A DNA stretch of 10,448 nucleotides from Usnea hakonensis (GCA_013423325.1 BLJB01000566.1:1-10448); one strand, 5' to 3'; counted from the stretch's first letter, positions 1 to 8,382 are shown. Notes: generated by a model from the letters alone, not told the origin. A program made the numbers and translations.

Positions 1-2
1 GG

Positions 3-413
3 CTAGAGCTACCCCCGGATTGGTCATGCCACGATGTCTTCTATACCAATCTCCTACGGCCTGTAGCCTCCGACCCTATACCTGGCCAAGCCCTACCGGT
101 CCCGTTTCCTTCTCTCGACGCCCAGAACCGAGATGTCTGGGTAGTAGAGTCAATCGAAGATAGCAAGATGGAACGAGGTACCCTCAAATTTAGAGTCAAG
201 TGGGAAAATGCCCACTACCATATTTGGGAAACTCTAGAATACGTCTATATAGCCTCTGACGCCCTAGACGACTACTTCTAACGGTATCTAGACCGTGCCG
301 GCCACGCTACTTGGGCTGTATACAAGGAAAATCTAGACGATTTCGATATGGAGTCTAATTCCGACCTAGAAGATAACCTGTTCATACCCACCCACTCCGA
401 AAGCCCTGAATAA
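3..413 (+). pseudogene. Retrotransposon pol, integrase C-terminus plus chromodomain (partial, one internal stop)
   Basis: The frame starting at base 3 reads through an integrase C-terminal motif (NLLRPVASDPIPGQ) and then a chromodomain-like stretch (VWVVESIEDS, then FRVKWE and IWETLEY). In chromoviruses this domain helps direct integration to particular chromatin. A TAA at 279-281 interrupts the frame just after the chromodomain helix (ALDDYF). The same frame then stays open for a further 43 codons of acidic tail to the natural stop at 411-413. The simplest reading is a CAA-to-TAA change, the C-to-T type produced by RIP. The frame is open to the left edge, so the 5' part is simply off-window. 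Family assignment is strong. The RIP explanation is an inference, and a natural stop at 279 cannot be fully excluded. Confidence 0.85.
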
Positions 414-444
414 ATCAATACTAAATCGTCCGGAGTCCGATCCT

Positions 445-454
445 AGGGGGGGGG
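445..454 (+). other. Polypurine tract (plus-strand primer)
   Basis: A G followed nine times after an A (AGGGGGGGGG) lies three bases before the LTR start. This is the position and composition expected for the primer of plus-strand DNA synthesis in LTR retrotransposons. Confidence 0.75.
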
Positions 455-457
455 TAC

Positions 458-690
458 TGTCACGGTTTCTTAATATATGTATAGTATATGACATCAAATC
501 TGTATTCACTTATTCTAAATACGCACATCGATTGCTAGCGTGCGGAGTACGGGTATTTAAAGGGCTGATTTCTCGAGCGAACTNNTTTCCTCTTCGTGTT
601 CGTCTTGTATAACTAGCCTCCACTATAGTTAGCAAGCCAAATCATCAACACCAAGCCGCGCGCCCGTAGATCTCAGTCCGAACCTTGACA
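458..690 (+). repeat. 3' long terminal repeat (233 bp)
   Basis: The LTR begins TGTCACGG directly after the polypurine tract and ends CCTTGACA. The ends form an inverted repeat, TGTCA/TGACA exact and 7 of 8 when extended. A TATA-like TATTTAA at 554-560 would suit the element's own promoter. Two undetermined bases (584-585) sit inside the LTR, so the assembly is uncertain there. The outer boundary is inferred from the terminal repeat; the second LTR is not available to confirm it. Confidence 0.82.
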
Positions 691-944
691 GTACGTATTC
701 GATATATAAACTATAGAAAATGGAAATAGTATTGTTACGGTAGTATTTTAAGAACGGTAGGGATACCAAAATACTAGTATTTTTACGCTTTAATAATACT
801 AAGCCTACTAAGCCAAGTACTCGGAAGTCCTTATTATAGAGAATCATCTACGCTACGAAGAATCTGAGGCCAGAAATAAGCGATTTGGCGAATTTTCTCG
901 CGGGGGTAACTTCCTAGGTACTTACGCGCAAATGTAGGGGGCTG

Positions 945-1024
945 GTCTATAGGGGTATTAGTCTCCAGGGGTATTGGTCTCCAGGGGTGTTGTACTCTAG
1001 GGGTATTAGTATATTAGGGTCCAA
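945..1024 (+). repeat. 16-bp minisatellite, four good units plus one decayed
   Basis: The units begin at 945, 961, 977, 993 and 1009. The consensus is GTCTCYAGGGGTATTR. The first four keep the AGGGGT core in phase; the fifth is decayed to TTAGGGT. Differences between units are mostly transitions. Confidence 0.85.
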
Positions 1025-1173
1025 GTTTCTGTATTAGCGCTAGTAAAATAAATTACTTATAACCGTAAAAGCTAGTCTACGTGGGGCTATAAAGTAACCG
1101 TTTTTTATAATCTACGTTAGTCGAAAAGGACCGTCTGATGACGAGAGTCTTTTAAATGACACGTACTCTATTT

Positions 1174-1206
1174 GATACCGTAATAATACCGTAATGATAC
1201 CGTTCT
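1174..1206 (+). repeat. 11-bp tandem repeat, three units
   Basis: Units start at 1174 (GATACCGTAAT), 1185 (AATACCGTAAT) and 1196 (GATACCGTTCT). This is a short tandem array inside the TA-rich relic, with no evident function. Confidence 0.75.
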
Positions 1207-1304
1207 ATGAACCCATATAATTTCCTTAAGGTATTTAGTCTCCCAAAAGCTAACTATATCAAGTAAGATCTATACCAAGCCGGGTTAGATTATTATTAAT
1301 CCGA

Positions 1305-1436
1305 ACTAACAGTTGAACCAGTTCACCACTATTATAAACCAGTCCACCAACTACTTATATATAGTAGGAACCAACTAACTAACTACCAAATTGGACTGGT
1401 TCAACTATTAGTTAGCCGGTTCGTGGTTCAACTATT
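1305..1436. repeat. Inverted-repeat cluster with four copies of a 13-bp core
   Basis: The arm at 1305-1325 (ACTAACAGTTGAACCAGTTCA) is matched in reverse complement at 1392-1412, 19 of 21 bases, and both differences are C/T transitions. The core occurs again directly at 1337-1349 (AACCAGTCCACCA against AACCAGTTCACCA at 1316-1328) and in reverse at 1424-1436 (TGGTTCAACTATT, identical to 1397-1409). It may be the end of a small inverted-repeat element or degraded satellite; no transposase is present. Confidence 0.7.
1356..1363 (+). promoter_or_regulatory. Possible TATA box of the NLR gene
   Basis: TATATATA lies about 180 bp upstream of the NLR start codon, between the arms of the inverted repeat. 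It is the nearest TATA-type sequence upstream on this strand. The surrounding sequence is TA-rich throughout, so a match by chance is quite possible. Confidence 0.25.
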
Positions 1437-1543
1437 GGGAACCCTGATCCACATCCATCACAGATCTCATTCGAGAGCACCAGAGGGTGTACTGCAACCC
1501 TGTGTCTGATCTGAATCCTGACCATCAGATTGATGGTGCCAGT

Positions 1544-4500
1544 ATGGCTGGCGTCGAGGCTGTCAAGGCAATCAGCACCGTTTGGAACAGCACATTGGCA
1601 TCGTACAAGGATGAGCTTTCCCCCAAAGAATATATTATAGTTGAAGGTATCACCTCGCCAACGGACATCGCCGATCATGTCAAGGGGCTCGAAGCCAAAA
1701 GACATTCTGGCAAAAGAGGTGCATTTGCAGATAAGGTCGACGCCATCACTGGTCGTCTCACGCAATTCAGCTCTGTGATTGATATCCTCACATCTAGCAA
1801 CACCGAAGCCTCTCTCATTTGGGGAAGTCTGAAGCTTCTGCTGACGATCGTGCATCGGTCAGCGCAAGAGTACGATAAAATCTGCCAAAGCATTGTGGCA
1901 GTCAGCAATTCCTTCCCAACTGTTGAATTGGTAGCTATAACGTTTGAGCATTCTGAGCTTGTTGGTCGCCACGTTGCGACTTTCTACGAGTGTGTACTCA
2001 AATTCTGGAGCAACGCTTTGAAATTCTACAAACGTAGGAGGGTTTTTAACATCTTCCGAGCCTGGCATGATTTTGACTCGGAGTTTGGGGATCTTGAACG
2101 AGATATGAAACGGCATGGGGATGCTATCCAAACAGCTGCGACTGCTGTTCACATGGACGAATCTAGAACGGCTAGAACGGAGCAGAGCGCTGTCAATCGT
2201 GAGCTTATCGAAGCCGCAAGGACTGCTGTGACCTCGTAGGTACTCCTGTGTGGGTGCGAACCCAGGTGGCGATGATCATCTTGGGAAAAGCAAGGGGCTG
2301 GCTGTCTTCTCATAATAATTTTCATGGCTTGGATCAAAGAGAGAAATGAATGAGGCTGACACATATTTTGTGTAGAGACCGTCACCGTGACATTGCGCAA
2401 TGGCTTGCTCCGTCGAACTACGAAGCAAGCTACTTTTCTGATGACCTCCGCTCCGCCTGCGAGTCGCGCCACCCTGGCACTTGCATGTGGATACTTGATA
2501 GACCAGAGTTCAAGGCCTGGACAAACTCAGACCTGAACACAGCTGCCACACGAATGCTGTGGCTAACCGGAATCCCCGGAGCGGGAAAGACCGTGCTATC
2601 GTCATTCGTAATCGACAGGTGCTCTGAGATCTCGTCCCAGAAGCCTCTGGCATCGAAGCTTTACTTCTTCTTCAAAATGACAGACACCGACAAGAACTCG
2701 GTACTTGCAGTCACACGTTCGCTTGTTTATCAGCTCTACTCATTATTCCCTGCGAGGTTGGCTTCGGATATCAACTCGCTAAGAGACGGCAGCGGAAAGG
2801 ACAACGCTCTCAGCGATCAAAGACTTTGGGATCTTTTCGTGAAGCATGCCAAGGATATACCTGATTTTTTTATATTGCTGGACGCTTTGGATGAGTGTGT
2901 CGGAGTAGATGTACTTGTTAGACGCCTTAAACTCCTGTTGCAGGTCTCGCGCGTCAAGATATTTGTCGTCAGCCGGAGAGAGGAGGAAATTGCTGTAGAG
3001 CTAGAGACTTTTCCTCAGATCCTCATTGGCCATGAATGCAACGAAGCGGATATCCACTCATATGTCACGACATCAATTGAAGAAATCCCGAGATTTCGAG
3101 GAAAATCGGTTCAACAGAGGATGATCAGTGCTCTTTCATCGGGACACGGTGGAATGTTCTTGTGGGCGTATCTCATGATCACGGAGTTGAAAGAATTGGG
3201 GACCGTGAAACAAGTGGATGATGCTTTGACTAGTCTTCCCAACGGACTTGAAGACTTGCATGAAAGAATTATAACACGCCTCGACGCTAAACTTCGCGGT
3301 GCTCATCGACAATTGGCAACATCCATCTTGATGTGGGTGGTATGCGCTGTCAGACCTTTGCGGCTAGTAGAGCTCCAAGAGATTCTGCGTTTTGAGATTG
3401 GACAAGGCAAAACAACAGGCCCGTCTCCCATTGACAATGACGATTTTTTGTATTCGGAAAAAGATATAGAACTGGCTTGTGGAGCGCTGGTAGTCATAAG
3501 AAACCAGACCCTGCAACTGATTCATCTATCGACGAAGGAGATCCTGACTCGAAGGCCTTTTCAAATGCTCTCCGATGACTCGCGTGCCGCTTTCTATGTA
3601 GACGCACAGCGGGCAAGCCCTCACATGGCAACACAGTGCCTCTATTACATGAAAATTCACCTGGACGGTTGTGAGTCTTTGACGAGGCCCAACTTGGAGG
3701 CTGTACCGAGAATACAGCTAGAAAAAGAATACTACGACTCTACAGCCTTACTCGAAAAGTCGCCTTTTTTTGACTACGCTAGCATCTCATGGCAAGTGCA
3801 CTTGATAGACAGCAAATTTGGGCTTGGGTTCGAAACCATTATGCGCGAGCTACAGCTGTTGCTGACATATGATTTGACAAAATTATGGATCGAACTATGC
3901 GTAGTTTTGCATGAGGATATCATTTGGATAATCGAGCGCAATTGCAGGGAGACTATAATATTAGCTGACTCTACGTCAGCCGTAGCAGAATGTCCGATGC
4001 AAGAAGCGATAAATTTTGTCTGGGCTTGGTCAAACGCAGTGCTATCTATATTCACGGAGTATGGCGGCATCATTGAGGAATATCCTCACGAGATCCACTA
4101 TATGGACTTAAGAAATGTTCTCGGGTCTAACTGCGAACCTGGCTCCCCTACTCTCCCGGAATCGTATGCTGCAACACACATAGGAACCTTGCGAGAGCAG
4201 ATCACTGAAGTTCGCACTGTCGATAAACGTCAAGCAATGGTCAAGGTCGGGCCATGCCGACAGCTACACAGTGGAGACCAGAATCCGCAGGATTCTGGTC
4301 TCGGGTTCTTGCTTTATGACAGTACGCGCGATGTGTTTTTCACAGCCGATCATTTCGTATCGAATGATAGTGAGGTGCTATGGGTCCAAGAACGGGAAAG
4401 TGGTCGCAGATTGCAGCCCGTAAAAAGCCGACTCAAGTCAGACAACGGATATTCCAGGTTGGTCCATGCCGTCCTAAGTCCTGACCATACATACATTGCT

Positions 4501-6809
4501 ATTCTTTACCAAAGCTGGGAAACTTTTGTCACGTCAATATGGATGATCGAATCCCGTTTGGATTTTCTAAACATAAGGAATACACGTCCATGGGCCCGCC
4601 AATTACACAAACTTGTAACGAAAAATATGTCATTCCGAGGATCTTGTCTTCCTTTGACCGTTGGACCGGATGGCATGTTCTATTCTCCTAGTGGACAAAT
4701 TGAGTCAGAACGTGGTGTCCAAAAACGGATTCCTGAGTCTCTTGTCAGTTCAGAGCGTGATTATATACTTCCCGAAATTAACAAGTTTGTTCTTGCCTTT
4801 GCGGGCAACGGCGAGACGATAATCAGACTTGATCGGACCGACGGAAATGTAGAAGAGGTTTCGTGGTTGGAGAACAACGTCACGAAGTCCTTGCATTTGC
4901 AGATCACACTTGGTAATAATCGACAAGATCTAGTGTACTTAAGAGCTATAAGCCAAACAGCTCAATTTATGGTCTATGAGGATCTGCCCAAAGACATCTC
5001 CTCCGATATGATCTCCCCCGCATTCTACCTTCTTGGCCGTAAGGAAAAGATAGAACGGCTTCCAGTCGACCAACCAGGATCACATCTGTCAGCGATGTTC
5101 TTTTTTTCTTACGACGAGCGATATCTGTCAGTTATATACCTTGCCGGGCTGTAAGTTGAATTTCTTAATATCATATCCGAGTAACGATGTAGCACAACCG
5201 TGGGATCTTCACTCAGTGTTAATAAAGCTACCACTACAAAGTGGAGGTAATGAATAGTTGCCAACCTTCTTCAGCTGACATTTTGGCTCCAGGAACATGG
5301 TCAACCTCTCTCGATGGGCCATTGGTGAGACCAGCGTTGTTCCACTACAATCATACACACGCTTCATACCCGATCTTTTCCCACATCTCAGTAATGGTCT
5401 GCATCTCTTCCCATGCATGGCGAATGTTCACGTGGCAAACGGCAGTTCGAAGGTTTTCCTGATCGCCCACCGTAGAGTTTTGCATGAGCTCGATTTGAAG
5501 CTTATGAATGTCCGAGACGACGGATTCAGGACACAGAGGTACTCAGATTATGGGAACCAGTCCCATTGTCAGAAAGACTACCGATTCGCAAGGACTGGAC
5601 ATCGAGTGGTCGGGGTCTACACCAGCTGCGACGCAGGGTCCAACGCCTCTTTATTCAAATCCTCGGAGGAGCAATCAGAATCGCCTAGACTCAGCAGGAC
5701 TCGTACTGAACTAAAGTTTGCTGATATCTCTGGAGCTGCTGATCAGATCCAAAGAATCGAACTAGATTATCTAGACTCCCATTCACCGCTCGGCTACTCG
5801 CATAGCCTTATATTTAGTCCCGACCTTTCGATACTGCGAGCTGGCCAACATATATACGACCTGGCGGTACCAGGTCAACCACCACTCTGGTTTCCTGAAT
5901 CTCCACTTCCAGGGCTACGGTATGAGGCGGATCCATCAATATCTTTTAGCCCGTGTAATGGCTACTTGACATATTTCGAACGCAATATCGATATCGCAGA
6001 AGATATATCTGCTACATTTGGGCTCTTCCGAATCTGTCGCGGTGCCAGAAGCATCGAAAAACTTTCCATAGTTGGCCTCGAAGACTTGAAAGCAGTAGTG
6101 TTGTGGGCGGAATTTCACCCCGCGCTACCTCTGCTTATGTTGACTTGCATGGCACACCGGAGGGGTGATGTGAAAAGCCTTGCCAAATCGATAAGTATCA
6201 TAGAGGTTGATTTGGAAGCACTCAGACCAGTTCAGATGACTCTTCCGGAGCACGAGTTAGACATTGCAGTTTTGTGAGTGCCTAAGGCGCTTCAAATCCT
6301 TTACAGGCATTTTAGCTGATAGAGACGATCACAGACGCGGCAAGGAGTCGATACAATATACAATGGCACAATATTCTGACTGCGGTTCACTTTGCTTCCT
6401 GAAAATTTGCGACAACGGTTTCTTAGATCTCCACAGCAACTTCCTTGAGAAGATGCGAGCCAAGGTACGCGTACCCGCGGTATGGGGCCCACATACATCG
6501 TACAATGGACAATACTACGCTGTGGCTCGGCGTTTCAGGTCCGCAATGGTGAAAATGTACTATCACTCGAACCATTTGAAGCGGACATTTCCAAGCGGTC
6601 AGGTCGATATCACGGTATTTCCAACTCACCTCGGCTCTGCAGAAATGTATTTGCTACCAGGCGAGGATGGGGACGACTTCGTTCGTGTCCTTTTTCTCCC
6701 AGATATCGCGAGGGGAGAAACAGGGCCCCCAGAAATTAAGTTTTTGCGAGTGACGTTGAATCAAATTTTGGCAGAGCTGGAAGCAGACGCAAAGAATTTT
6801 CTAGAATGA
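1544..6809 (+). CDS. NLR-like STAND protein: DUF7708-like domain, NACHT NTPase, C-terminal beta-propeller (five exons)
   Basis: My model is join(1544..2235, 2376..5150, 5193..5246, 5293..6273, 6335..6809), 1658 residues. The start is the first in-frame ATG, with A at -3 and G at +4; the frame is open upstream to a stop at 1445 but has no earlier ATG. Residues about 62-200 resemble DUF7708 (core IWGSLKLLLTI at 92-102). The NACHT domain follows: Walker A GIPGAGKT (296-303), Walker B FFILLDALDEC (395-405), sensor strand IFVVSRR (427-433), and GMFLWAYLMI (490-499). A winged helix covers roughly 555-625 (PLRLVELQEIL, LIHLSTKEIL). A helical linker leads to propeller-like strands near 929, 1139, 1346 and 1391. 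Such proteins act as NTP-driven switches; in fungi they are linked to non-self recognition and cell death. That role, and a cytosolic location, are inferred. No signal peptide or membrane segment is seen. Existence is near certain; exon edges are less so. Confidence 0.88.
2236..2375 (+). other. NLR intron 1 (140 bp, phase 2)
   Basis: The donor is GTAGGT. The branch site GCTGAC at 2355-2360 lies 16 bases before the acceptor (GTGTAG). Without removal the frame stops at 2237-2239. With removal the two flanking frames join exactly. The intron falls between the DUF7708-like and NACHT domains. Confidence 0.9.
4274..4302. repeat. Perfect 13-bp inverted repeat with 3-base loop inside the NLR coding exon
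   Basis: GAGACCAGAATCC (4274-4286) is followed by GCA and then its exact reverse complement (4290-4302). It encodes residues 864-873 of the NLR, just before the propeller-like region. Confidence 0.95.
5151..5192 (+). other. NLR intron 2 (42 bp, phase 2)
   Basis: The donor GTAAGT is a perfect consensus, and the in-frame stop at 5152-5154 demands splicing here. The acceptor (GATGTAG) and branch site are weak and the intron is very short, so the true acceptor could instead be at 5291-5292, which would skip the small exon 5193-5246. Confidence 0.6.
5247..5292 (+). other. NLR intron 3 (46 bp, phase 2)
   Basis: The donor is GTAATG. The branch site GCTGAC at 5274-5279 lies 14 bases before the acceptor CTCCAG. 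The exon after it joins in frame, and the micro-exon before it would otherwise stop at TAA (5248-5250). Confidence 0.75.
6274..6334 (+). other. NLR intron 4 (61 bp, phase 2)
   Basis: The donor GTGAGT directly precedes an in-frame TGA (6275-6277). I chose the acceptor ATCACAG ending at 6334 because a branch-like GCTGAT (6315-6320) sits 15 bases upstream. An acceptor at 6321-6322 (GATAG) is also in frame and would add four residues. Confidence 0.7.
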
Positions 6810-7370
6810 ACCAGGAGGACTCGGAGCAGATATACATTCAAATTGAAAAATCTTGCTGACTGATTGTACCAGTGTTCTATTATCATACGCGACATGTTCC
6901 ACGGACGACCATTTTTTCATTTATATAATCCCCCCACCGGCAGATATATAATGTTGCATCATAGTCATTAGGACTTCGACTCCCATAGATAGAATACGCT
7001 TTCCACTGGAGTGATGCATTCTTATCAAACCAATCAATACACCGGTCGCGTACGCAAGGAATTTGATAATTGTAATATCTTAACCTACAGATACTCGTTT
7101 ATACCAATGGAAAATTCAAGATCATTGCTCGTACTACTAATCCCCTTTTTTCGCTCACTTTCCTACCTGCGCTCCTTTACTATTACTATTAGTATTTGTC
7201 TTACCAATCTAACGGAACTGTATCGCGTATTTATAGAGCCTGTTGTCCACCTAGCTCCTTCATCTTCTTAGAGCGATGAGGTTACTCTATATATCACATC
7301 TTCTCCTAGCAGTCTACCTATATCAAATAGCTTACGCTATATATTTAGTACCGCGGTAGGTCGTATCGCT
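6810..7370. other. Gene-free region downstream of the NLR stop (3' UTR and spacer)
   Basis: The NLR stop is TGA at 6807-6809. The following sequence is AT-rich with TATATA-type motifs (about 6920, 6945, 7286 and 7335) that would suit fungal 3'-end formation. There is no clear AATAAA. I see no gene; the open frame at 7011-7271 is of low quality. Confidence 0.5.
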
Positions 7371-7410
7371 GGTGGACGGTGGTTCTGTCTTGAGAATTTG
7401 GTGTTGTGAA

Positions 7411-7617
7411 TGGGGGGGTTGTTTTTTTTCTAGGGCGGGGAGCGTTGTGGGGGGTTGGTTGGAGGGGTTTTGGATTGGGTTTCTTTTTGAGGGGGGGGGT
7501 GGAGGTGGAGAACGGGGTGGGGGGTTATTTATGAGTGGGGTAGGAAGGGGGGAAGAGATGGTGGCGATGGAGGCTGTGATACTGGAGGTCGGAGGGGTGG
7601 TGGGCGGGGTGGGTTAG
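7411..7617 (+). repeat. G-rich low-complexity block
   Basis: The + strand is built mainly of G runs (many of four to nine G) separated by T, A or GA. Several successive runs between 7433 and 7616 fit the pattern of potential G-quadruplexes. The open frame across it codes for little but Gly, Trp and Val and is not credible. Confidence 0.75.
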
Positions 7618-7964
7618 TGTTACTCCCGGTATGCTGATTTTGCATGAATAGGTCCCTATAGGCATAACGGGTATCTATGAGATACTCTACAATCAGGCCT
7701 TCACGTAGACCTGACTATCCATGTCCTGCGGCAACCAAGAACAAGCGATAGTTTTTTGCGAGCAGGTGAGCAAGACCACTGTGTTGCGTCTAAGGATAAA
7801 CGAGAGACGATATTGCTGTGAAGGCTACATAATGATGGTGGTGGTGTTTAGTGGAAGTGGAGAGCTGAGCTCCATGTGTGAATCTCGCATTTTGGTAGCG
7901 GCGTTAAATCGTCTGACACTATAGGCATGAGCGATTGTCATTTCCTTGGCTCGTGTTTGGGAGG
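7618..7964. other. Spacer between G-rich blocks, no supported gene
   Basis: Composition is ordinary here. The only open frame of any length (7721-7924, 67 codons from ATG) resembles no family I know and lacks splice signals that would extend it. A 10-bp sequence, CTATAGGCAT, occurs at 7653-7662 and 7920-7929, probably by chance. Confidence 0.4.
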
Positions 7965-8060
7965 GTTGGGCTGGGGGAAAATTGAGGGGGGGTTGTTTTG
8001 CGGTGTTCGCTCTTTGAAAGAGGGGAAAGGGGGGGATGGAGGTGCGTTGGGGGTTATCGT
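7965..8060 (+). repeat. Second G/purine-rich block
   Basis: G runs and GA-rich stretches (GGGGGAAAA, GAGGGGGGG, GGGGAAAGGGGGGG) dominate the + strand. Its complement is pyrimidine-rich, like many fungal leaders and core promoters, but no gene start on the minus strand follows it. Confidence 0.6.
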
Positions 8061-8219
8061 GCTTTGCATCGGGAGTTCCTGGGTTGTGGGGTAGAAGATG
8101 GGTATGGATATGATATGTGGTAGAGCATTTCTCTGAACGGGCGAGTTTTACTCATAAGCTAGCTTGAAGATGATATTGGTTGGTGACTCTAGCATGCCAA
8201 GATAGTAGAACAATATCAA

Positions 8220-8382
8220 CTACTAAATCCCTTCCTCCTTCCTCTCTCTAGATATAACACAACAATCCATCCATCCGTCAACCTGCATCATTTGCTTCCT
8301 TCCTTTCGCACCGCGTTCTTTTCTTTTCTTTTCTTCAGTACCTATCTTGTACAAATACAATTCCTCCCCTCTTCTCTTACCA
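8220..8382 (-). other. Probable 3' UTR of the Gln-rich gene, with a CTTTT microsatellite
   Basis: The + strand is pyrimidine-rich (purine-rich in the sense of the minus-strand gene). It contains a pentamer repeat, TTCTT/CTTTT, at 8316-8337 and ATCC repeats at 8266-8277. No coding frame is apparent. Confidence 0.4.

Larger units (their letters stand above)
1..690 (+). mobile_element. 3' end of a Ty3/Gypsy chromodomain LTR retrotransposon
   Basis: The usual 3' order of a Gypsy element is visible: the end of pol with a chromodomain (3-413), a polypurine tract (445-454), and a complete LTR (458-690). The 5' LTR, gag and most of pol lie outside the window, so the target-site duplication cannot be tested; the right flank is GTACG at 691-695. 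The internal stop in pol makes this copy probably non-autonomous. Confidence 0.88.
691..1440. repeat. TA-rich, gene-free repeat relic between the LTR and the NLR gene
   Basis: I find no coding frame that can be supported here. The sequence is rich in TA steps (TATATA, CTAACTAA, ATTATTAAT) and holds several short tandem and inverted repeats listed separately. This is what old transposon debris mutated by RIP looks like, but no element family can be named. It ends sharply near 1440, where the composition changes to that of the following gene. Confidence 0.55.

Noticed and set aside
629..847. 72-codon minus-strand frame across the LTR end
   Set aside because: It crosses the LTR boundary and TA-rich relic sequence, and has no recognisable protein character.
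1014..1019. TTAGGG, a possible telomere-type repeat
   Set aside because: A single copy that is the decayed fifth unit of the 16-bp minisatellite; there is no array.
1487..1543. Start of the NLR at 1487
   Set aside because: That codon is GTG, which is not a usual eukaryotic start. The first in-frame ATG is at 1544, with a good context.
1412..1855. 147-codon open frame on the minus strand
   Set aside because: It is antisense to NLR exon 1, whose DUF7708-like protein sequence is clearly real; other frames inside the gene (1675-1908, 1859-2152, 3303-3497, 3774-4073, 5209-5418, 6301-6629) are rejected for the same reason.
2251..2264. Hairpin TGGGT-GCGA-ACCCA in NLR intron 1
   Set aside because: A five-base stem with a GNRA loop is easily found by chance and has no supporting context.
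3828..3840. GGGTTCGAAACC resembling a tRNA T-arm
   Set aside because: It lies in NLR coding sequence and no acceptor or anticodon stems surround it. I found no tRNA or rRNA gene in the window.
3964..3980. 6-bp inverted repeat GCTGAC/GTCAGC in NLR exon 2
   Set aside because: A stem of this length is expected several times in 10 kb by chance, unlike the 13-bp stem at 4274-4302.
7011..7271. 86-codon + strand frame
   Set aside because: It starts at GTG, lies in AT-rich spacer sequence, and has no recognisable family or splice signals.
7372..7617. 81-codon + strand frame rich in Gly and Trp
   Set aside because: It is a by-product of the G-rich low-complexity block.
7721..7924. 67-codon + strand frame from ATG
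   Set aside because: Too short, unrecognised, and without neighbouring promoter or intron signals; left as spacer.
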